From contig JADNRV010000819.1 in assembly GCA_015499995.1 (NCBI GenBank), positions 1-12,256 on the forward strand: 12,256 bases of DNA. The letters are read 5' to 3'. Below are positions 6,874-12,256 of this stretch, piece by piece (position 1 is the first letter of the stretch; each line of letters opens with the position of its first letter). The position numbers were made by a program, and so were the translations under genes. The notes below the pieces were generated by a model that was given only the letters and a program-made list of their open reading frames with translations, was not told the DNA's origin and did not search any database. The stretch comes from Flammula alnicola. Taxonomy: Eukaryota > Basidiomycota > Agaricomycetes > Agaricales > Strophariaceae.

Positions 6874-9578
6874 ATGCCACCAGGACCTGCTTACAACTGG
6901 TTCTGCGTCCTCTACTCAGCAGCTGAAATCCTATCTCATGCAGCACGATACAGAGCAACTCAGCTGACACCAAAAGCAGTAGCTTCGTATGCAAGCCCTC
7001 GAAAACGGAAACGAACGGATGCGCCTTTTGGATCTTCCGTTGAAGGGGTAATCGAGGATGCAACTACTACGAGGCAGACTCTGCAGGATGCTGTAGAAGA
7101 CAAGAAATCTTCCGTGACATCTGAACCAGAGTCCATTGCCACAAAAAACATCGTGTTCGAGCACATTCGACCTATCGTTGGACCCAAAGAGGTTCCTTAC
7201 GCGTCGGAGGCTGCGACGAGCTCGCAGGCTACGGCAATTTTTGACAAGAGGGTGTTTCTGCAACCTGACGACATTCTGCAACCTGCGAAGGAACGGGATT
7301 CGCAACATACTGTAAGTTGTAGTATCTATCTCTTTAATGGAATAGTAACACTGTTTCTGGCATTAGAATTCTTCGGAGCTAGAGACTACCAAGACCCTCT
7401 CTACGCCTCAGAACCTATAACGGATCCGAACACTGCCCATGACGCGCCTGTTGGGCAGAGGTTCGCGGATGCTGTTCAAACATCCCAGGAGCAAGATGTA
7501 CACAAAATAGCAAGTATAAATATGCTACTCTTTCTGCGAACTCACCATAACATCACCCCTTTCTAATTACAGCAACTTCCGGAGGTCTCAACGCAAACAT
7601 ATCCAGTGCCAATATCTCGCAACCTCCAATCATCCAAAGTCCCATCCTCACGGATAGGGAGGTTGTTCCATTACGGAGGTATGTAAGCATCTTTTGTGAA
7701 TAGGCTGGTTGAAATTTGCTTGATTCATCACGTCAGTTGGATTTTACAGGGCTCGCAGCATCTCTGGGCTACGGTGCTGCATCGGAAGTACTGCGTCGGA
7801 CAGGAACAGGGTCTCAGGATCAATCCTCTGTTATGATGACTGAGGCGAACGTCAAGCGTCTCGTATCGAAACTGTCGCAAATGAGAGGTGCTGCCCTGAA
7901 GCTCGGACAATTCATGAGCATTCAAGGTAAGCCTTAGTGTTATTCCCTTGTATAGACTACGACTACCATTGAAACGCGACTATGCATTCAGACACACATG
8001 TTTTGCCTCCTGAAATCGACAAGATCTTCCGCAGGGTTCAAGACAGTGCGCATTACATGCCAGATTGGCAAATGGAGGTAATTCTTTTTTCCCGTCCCAG
8101 CTTCCTGCGAGCGTCGCTCATGTATCTCGCAGCAAGTCATGACTACCGCCCTGGGTCCTTCCTGGTCAGAGAATTTCACGAGCTTTGACAGGATACCGTT
8201 TGCCGCTGCTTCGATAGGACAAGTGCATACCGCGGTTCTGGCACCGTCGGCGTCACCGACCGGAGGAGAAGAGCGCGTCGCCGTGAAGATCCAGTTCCCT
8301 AACATAGCCAACTCTATAGAGAGTGATCTCGGATACATCAAGCTTTTGCTGACGGCGGGGACGCTGTTGCCAAAGGGCCTTTTTCTGGATAAAACTATCC
8401 ATGTGTGCATTTTTCACCGCAGATAAGCGAAATATGCAACTGATTGATGGCCTTTACAGGCCATGAAAGCGGAGCTTGCGGACGAATGTGATTACGTTCG
8501 TGAGGCCTCGTTCCTCAAGACCTTCGGGTCGCCGGAATATTTGGGAAAAGACAGTCGATTTAAAATCCCATGGGTATGGGATGGCAGTACGTCGACCGTA
8601 CTTGTAATGGAAAGAGTGGATGGCGTAAGCGTTGGTGAAGCGAATGCTCACAATCTCAGTCAGAAAGATAGGAATGATGTGAGCAAATCACAATTTTTTC
8701 CTTCCTCTCGTGACGTCTTCTCAACCTTTTTTTTCTTTTCTTTTTGGCTTTGTTCGTCTTTTGTAGATTTCTGCATGGATCATCGAATTATGCTTGAAAG
8801 AGCTCTTCGAGTTCCGCACCATGCAGACGGATCCGAACTGGACAAATTTCTTGTGGAACCCCGAGACACGGCAGGTGCGTTTTCTGTGCCATCAATGATA
8901 GTGAAGGCCGTAGTGATAACGCTACTTGTACAGGTCGAATTGGTTGACTTCGGAGCAACCAGAGTCTACTCAAAGGAGTTTATGGACAATTGGTTCTCGC
9001 TCCTCCAGGCAGCTGCTTTGGGCGATAGAGATGCGTGTATCAAGTGGAGCTTGAAACTGGGGTACTTGACAGGAGAGGAGGATCAGGTTAGTCCCCTCCT
9101 ATCGTTCCTTCTCATATATGACTTTGACTGAATGTTGAATGTTCAGGTAATGGTCGATGCGCACATCAATTCCATGACGCTGCTCGCCACTCCGTTCAAG
9201 GCCGAGACAACGCAGCCCTTCTCATTCGGACAAGGGACTCAATGGGCAGAAATTACTGCTGAAATTCGTGCCCAGATACCCGTGATGTTGCAGCACCGAC
9301 TCACACCTCCGCCGAAGGAGACGTACAGTTTGAACAGGTGTGTGTCGTCTTTAGACTTCTATTTGATACTTGATATTTAAGGTCTCTCGTGTTCTGTTTG
9401 TAGAAAATTAAGCGGATCATTCCTCCTTGCTTCACGTCTCGGAGCGAGTATTGATACGAAGGCAATTTGGGACAAGGTCGTTGGAAATTATACTTTGGAT
9501 GATGTTGACATGACCATAGCCCAAAAAATAAATTCCTCGGTGCTGCAACGACTTGCTCAGGTTCGTTGCATACTCTAA
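6874..9578 (+). CDS. COQ8: COQ8/ABC1 (ADCK3-type) atypical kinase for coenzyme Q synthesis
   Basis: UbiB-family protein of the mitochondrial inner membrane, needed for coenzyme Q complex assembly. Exons: 6874-7311, 7367-7497 (uncertain), 7573-7678, 7750-7926, 7992-8077, 8133-8402, 8460-8678, 8767-8874, 8934-9086, 9147-9337, 9404-9578; about 685 residues. Family marks in order, approximate positions: [17 protein letters not shown]; the KxGQ motif ([11 protein letters not shown], about 270-284); the Ala-rich loop AAASIGQV (about 337-344) that replaces the kinase P-loop; VAVKIQ with catalytic Lys about 365; the ECDY element (about 412-415); QTDPNWTNF (about 496-504), replacing the usual catalytic loop; and VDFGAT, the DFG motif, near 517. 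Exons 3-11 join in frame. Exon 2 is problematic: the strong donor at 7312 and acceptor ending at 7366 put it in a frame with TAA at 7418-7420, while the plausible protein ([15 protein letters not shown]) is in another frame. 6874 is the first ATG in this frame; its context is weak. Confidence 0.9.
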
Positions 9579-9943
9579 TAGCCACAAATCAGTACATCTG
9601 TTGACAATCGAATCCGTCGTTATTTCCTTTGAATGGCGACTGCAAAGGAAGACTTTAAGCTGTACGAAATCCAAAGACAAGGTTCAGACATTCAATACCA
9701 CTGAAACCAAATGATAGATTCGAGTGGTTGTAATATGATGATGGCGTTGAAGCCATATGACTATATATTCGCATGTAAATGACGCGTCTATGTACAGTCT
9801 AGATGCAATAACTGATGAAGTTGGGGATGGGAAGTAATGGTGGGTGCTGTCGTGATTTCATGATATGCGTGAGAGTAGATAGTTGCGCGTTGGCAATGGC
9901 TCTGATGTTGGGTGTACGGCCAATCGCAGTGATGTAAAGCTGT
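9579..9943. other. Convergent 3' region between COQ8 and OPI3
   Basis: The two genes meet tail to tail over 365 bp. I see no open frame with recognisable content, no repeat array and no clear terminator; only 3' untranslated regions are expected. Confidence 0.5.
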
Positions 9944-10944
9944 CTAAAGAGCCTTAGCCTTGGCCTGCTCTGCGCGCTTGCTGTAGATCATATCCGTAAA
10001 AGGACTATAGACACAGGGAAGGGGTTATATTAGAATGAGACTGCAGATTCGAATCATGAGAGATGACGACGTACCCTTCGAATCGGAGAGCGATAAGGTA
10101 GACAATGTAGACGTAGAGTGTTACCACTAATCCAGCAGGTCTCTCGTACCTGCCAAGTCAATCCCATCCAATTAGCAAAGTCATTCAATTGCCGAGAAAC
10201 ATGTGTTAATTTTTTCAAGAGAAAGTACTCACCAGAGAGCAGTGGCGGCGAAGCACATCGTGCTGCCGACGTACATGGGGTCTCGGAGGACGTTAAATGG
10301 AAAACTAAGGACGCAACGAGAGTATGAGAGACAAGTGTTCAGTGGGGGGATTCAGCAATCGGGCACGTACCCCTCCACCCGGTGGTCCATCAAGATGCCA
10401 AAGTAATCTCCAAGGAATGTTCCAGTTATGCCCAGAGACCATGTCGAGGTAACACCGAAGAGTTGGCCGATGGTGAACAGAGCAGCTGGACGATGGTCGC
10501 GTATTCCTTGGGTAGGATGGCTTTTTGAGGCTGCTCCAAAAGCGCATAGTGATATCTGCGAGATTTTCGTTCAGAAACGGAGTAACAGTAGAGTGGGATA
10601 GACGCACAAGTTATCTCTCAGGATCCCGAAAGAAAAAATCATGAGGCGAGGAAATAACACCCATATCGCGCGTTTCCTCCAAAGATACGTGTAATCGTCT
10701 TGTTCCTGTATTCTATGGGTAGGTAGTCAGCACATCATGGTGTCAGAAAAAGTAAAAAACGTCACTTCGTCCATTGCCCGAAAATAGACGCAAACGAGTT
10801 GTGACACGCACCATTACGAGCTACAATGTTCCAGGCTGTTGGATTGAACGCGATGGCCAACAAAGCAATCTTGAATGACGCCTTGTTGTAGTCAACCAAA
10901 GAGTAGAACTGCGTGAGCAAGGCATCAACGTTCTTGGAGTCCAT
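9944..10944 (-). CDS. OPI3: Phospholipid methyltransferase, OPI3/PEMT type, with two apparent frameshifts
   Basis: This ER membrane enzyme uses S-adenosylmethionine to methylate phosphatidyl-monomethyl- and dimethylethanolamine to phosphatidylcholine. Exons: 10944-10812, 10712-10608, 10555-10371, 10304-10233, 10149-10075 and 10004-9944, all with GT-AG introns. The protein would be about 210 residues, the usual size, with several hydrophobic membrane segments. Family marks are NPTAWNIVARNEYRNKTITR at the N-terminus, GTFLGDYFGILMD, FPFNVLRDPMYVGS (ligand-binding region), ALRFEGPFTDMIYSKR, and a Lys/Ala-rich tail. Exon 2 and exon 3 each need one extra base to stay in frame: near 10643-10650 the frame otherwise meets TGA right after the conserved CYFLA, and near 10490-10500 it leaves PAALFTIGQLF. 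Both breaks sit at short C runs of the coding strand. Identity is certain; whether this copy is functional is not. Confidence 0.9.
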
Positions 10945-11248
10945 CTTTTTTGTTTTCCTAGACTAGACAAAGGAAACGAATGCTGGCACGAGACGGAAGA
11001 AAATGGGCTGGGTTATGTAATCCGATTGCCTTTGATGGAAGAAGCGCTGCCCCTATTTTCCCTAAGGTTTCGTGTCTAAAAGTGATCAGAAAAAACTTTC
11101 CGATGTTCAAGATAATACTCCTAGCGTAATATATACACTTCGAGTTTAACGATGGAATAGGATGTTAAAACTTAGAACCCAAGTCCACTCGAACTCTAAG
11201 CTGTACGAAAGCAAAATACAAAGCGAAGCACTCCACAGAAACCTAAGC
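10945..11248. other. OPI3 upstream region and UBE2S 3' region
   Basis: These 304 bp lie upstream of OPI3 and downstream of the E2 gene, both on the minus strand. The stretch is AT-rich in its right half. I see no clear TATA box or the CATGTG-type inositol/choline element known from yeast OPI3 promoters. Confidence 0.4.
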
Positions 11249-12256
11249 CTACAATCTCTTCAGAGCCTTCTTCCTTTTCTCTGCACCCGTCACACCAGAG
11301 CCCGTCGCTGCCCTCTTGACGGCCTTGGTACCCGTGGCTCCCCCCATTCCGGCTGTCGAAGCCATACCTATGCCCACACCCATTCCAGGTTTACCATTTC
11401 CTACATTCGCGTCCGCTGTGCCCAAGGGAGATGGTGAAGGGTAGCGATCCTTTTGTGGACCTACGCCTAGACCCTCTTTCTCGGAAGATAGTGAAGCCTT
11501 CAGACACATTTGCGGAGCTGGAGAAGCAGATCTGCGGGTCAGGGCCGGCATGCGTACGGTGCCACCGTCGCAGTGGAGGATAGAGATGTGGAGAGGGAAC
11601 CGGCGAAGGAAGAGGATGGGCGTAGTGGGCAAGCTTCGAGGTAGAGGCCACAGGCAGGGAGGTCTTATCGGTCGTAGGCTTGGATGAGGCGTCCTTAGTC
11701 GGATCTTTACTCGAAGATGATTCGGCCTCTTGAGCAGAAGGCTTGTTAAATTCGACAGGTTTGACGCGCGGAGTGGCATGGACGCTCGTGATGAGTTTGG
11801 CTCGATCACAGTAGCTCGAATACTCTTCCAACAAAAGTTTGCCTGCCTCCTCATCTAGTGCCGACTCTGGGTTGGGGTAATGAGAAGACATTTGACAGTC
11901 ACCAAGATATGCTCGATGCCGTAGGTCGATTTCCAGTCCTTCTTCAGCGTGTTCACGCAAATTTCGCCGTTCGCGCCAACGTTTGGATGGAAGATTTTGG
12001 TCGCGAACCAACCTACGTTAATCCGTCTATTAATATCCAACGAGTTTGAACATGGAACTGGGCACGTACATTTAGGAGGGGCAGCAGGGAATTCCTCTGT
12101 AAACTTGAATTTCACTCTAAAATATCCTCCAGCGTAGGGTGTTCCGTCTGGCGCGACGAATGTAAGCCATGGGAATCACTATAGCGAGCCACTGGAGACT
12201 TAACATACCTGGTCCTGCAATTATTCGGTAACATCCAGCATATCCTCATCGTTCAT
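11249..12256 (-). CDS. UBE2S: UBE2S-type ubiquitin-conjugating enzyme E2, partial, with frame breaks
   Basis: In animals UBE2S extends Lys11-linked ubiquitin chains on anaphase-promoting complex substrates. Exons visible are 12256-12209 (5' part outside the window), 12147-12070 and 12012-11249. The E2 core reads [18 protein letters not shown], then EEFPAAPPK, then [20 protein letters not shown], with the catalytic Cys codon at 11957-11959, then [20 protein letters not shown]. This is much closer to UBE2S than to other E2s. A long Pro/Ser/Gly-rich linker follows, and the protein ends [11 protein letters not shown], equivalent to the basic LRRL tail of human UBE2S. The frame is interrupted near 12219-12226, near 11876-11881 and again in the linker between about 11455 and 11640; the first two are each repaired by one added base. 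The ATG at 12256 is probably internal, because the family has about 45 residues before this point. Confidence 0.85.

Noticed and set aside
4102..10944. A functional cluster joining the RRM protein, COQ8 and OPI3
   Set aside because: The first two are probably mitochondrial and OPI3 acts in the ER. Orientations alternate and nothing in the sequence shows a shared pathway.
9655..11210. Shared 14-mer TAAGCTGTACGAAA near 9655-9668 and 11197-11210
   Set aside because: No extended homology, no inverted-repeat or duplication context; likely chance.

Overview
The window looks like nuclear DNA of an agaricomycete (mushroom-forming basidiomycete). It carries six protein-coding genes split by many short GT-AG introns (about 50-100 nt). 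It also holds a peroxygenase very close to the Agrocybe/Cyclocybe enzyme, and fungal COQ8 and OPI3 orthologues. There are no bacterial operon features. I see no rRNA, tRNA, CRISPR array or viral sequence.

Layout, left to right. 1-188: no supportable gene. 197-767: a 571-bp non-autonomous DNA transposon (hAT-type MITE) with 15-bp perfect terminal inverted repeats, an 8-bp target-site duplication and an internal array of a roughly 20-bp motif. 776-1791: no gene I can support. 1864-3254 (+): secreted unspecific peroxygenase, five exons, complete, with a TATA box. 4102-5032 (+): mitochondrial protein with two RRMs, three exons, complete. 5371-6602 (-): a four-exon gene of unknown function that open frames alone break into pieces. 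6603-6873: shared divergent promoter with a direct repeat and an upstream ORF. 6874-9578 (+): COQ8/ABC1 atypical kinase of coenzyme Q synthesis, eleven exons. 9944-10944 (-): OPI3-type phospholipid methyltransferase, six exons. 11249-12256 (-): UBE2S-type ubiquitin-conjugating enzyme, cut by the window end.

The genes are mostly unrelated housekeeping functions: mitochondrial RNA binding, ubiquinone synthesis, phosphatidylcholine synthesis and cell-cycle ubiquitination. The exception is the secreted oxidative enzyme. I do not see a cluster acting as one pathway, nor a convincing undescribed system.

The most striking non-gene signal is an asymmetry. The three left-hand genes splice into perfect frames. 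The three right-hand genes (about 7.3-12.3 kb) each need one or more single-base corrections to keep a conserved protein in frame, nearly all equivalent to a missing base in a short homopolymer. Assembly indels or a decaying allele could explain this, and the distinction decides whether OPI3, UBE2S and COQ8 are functional in this genome.
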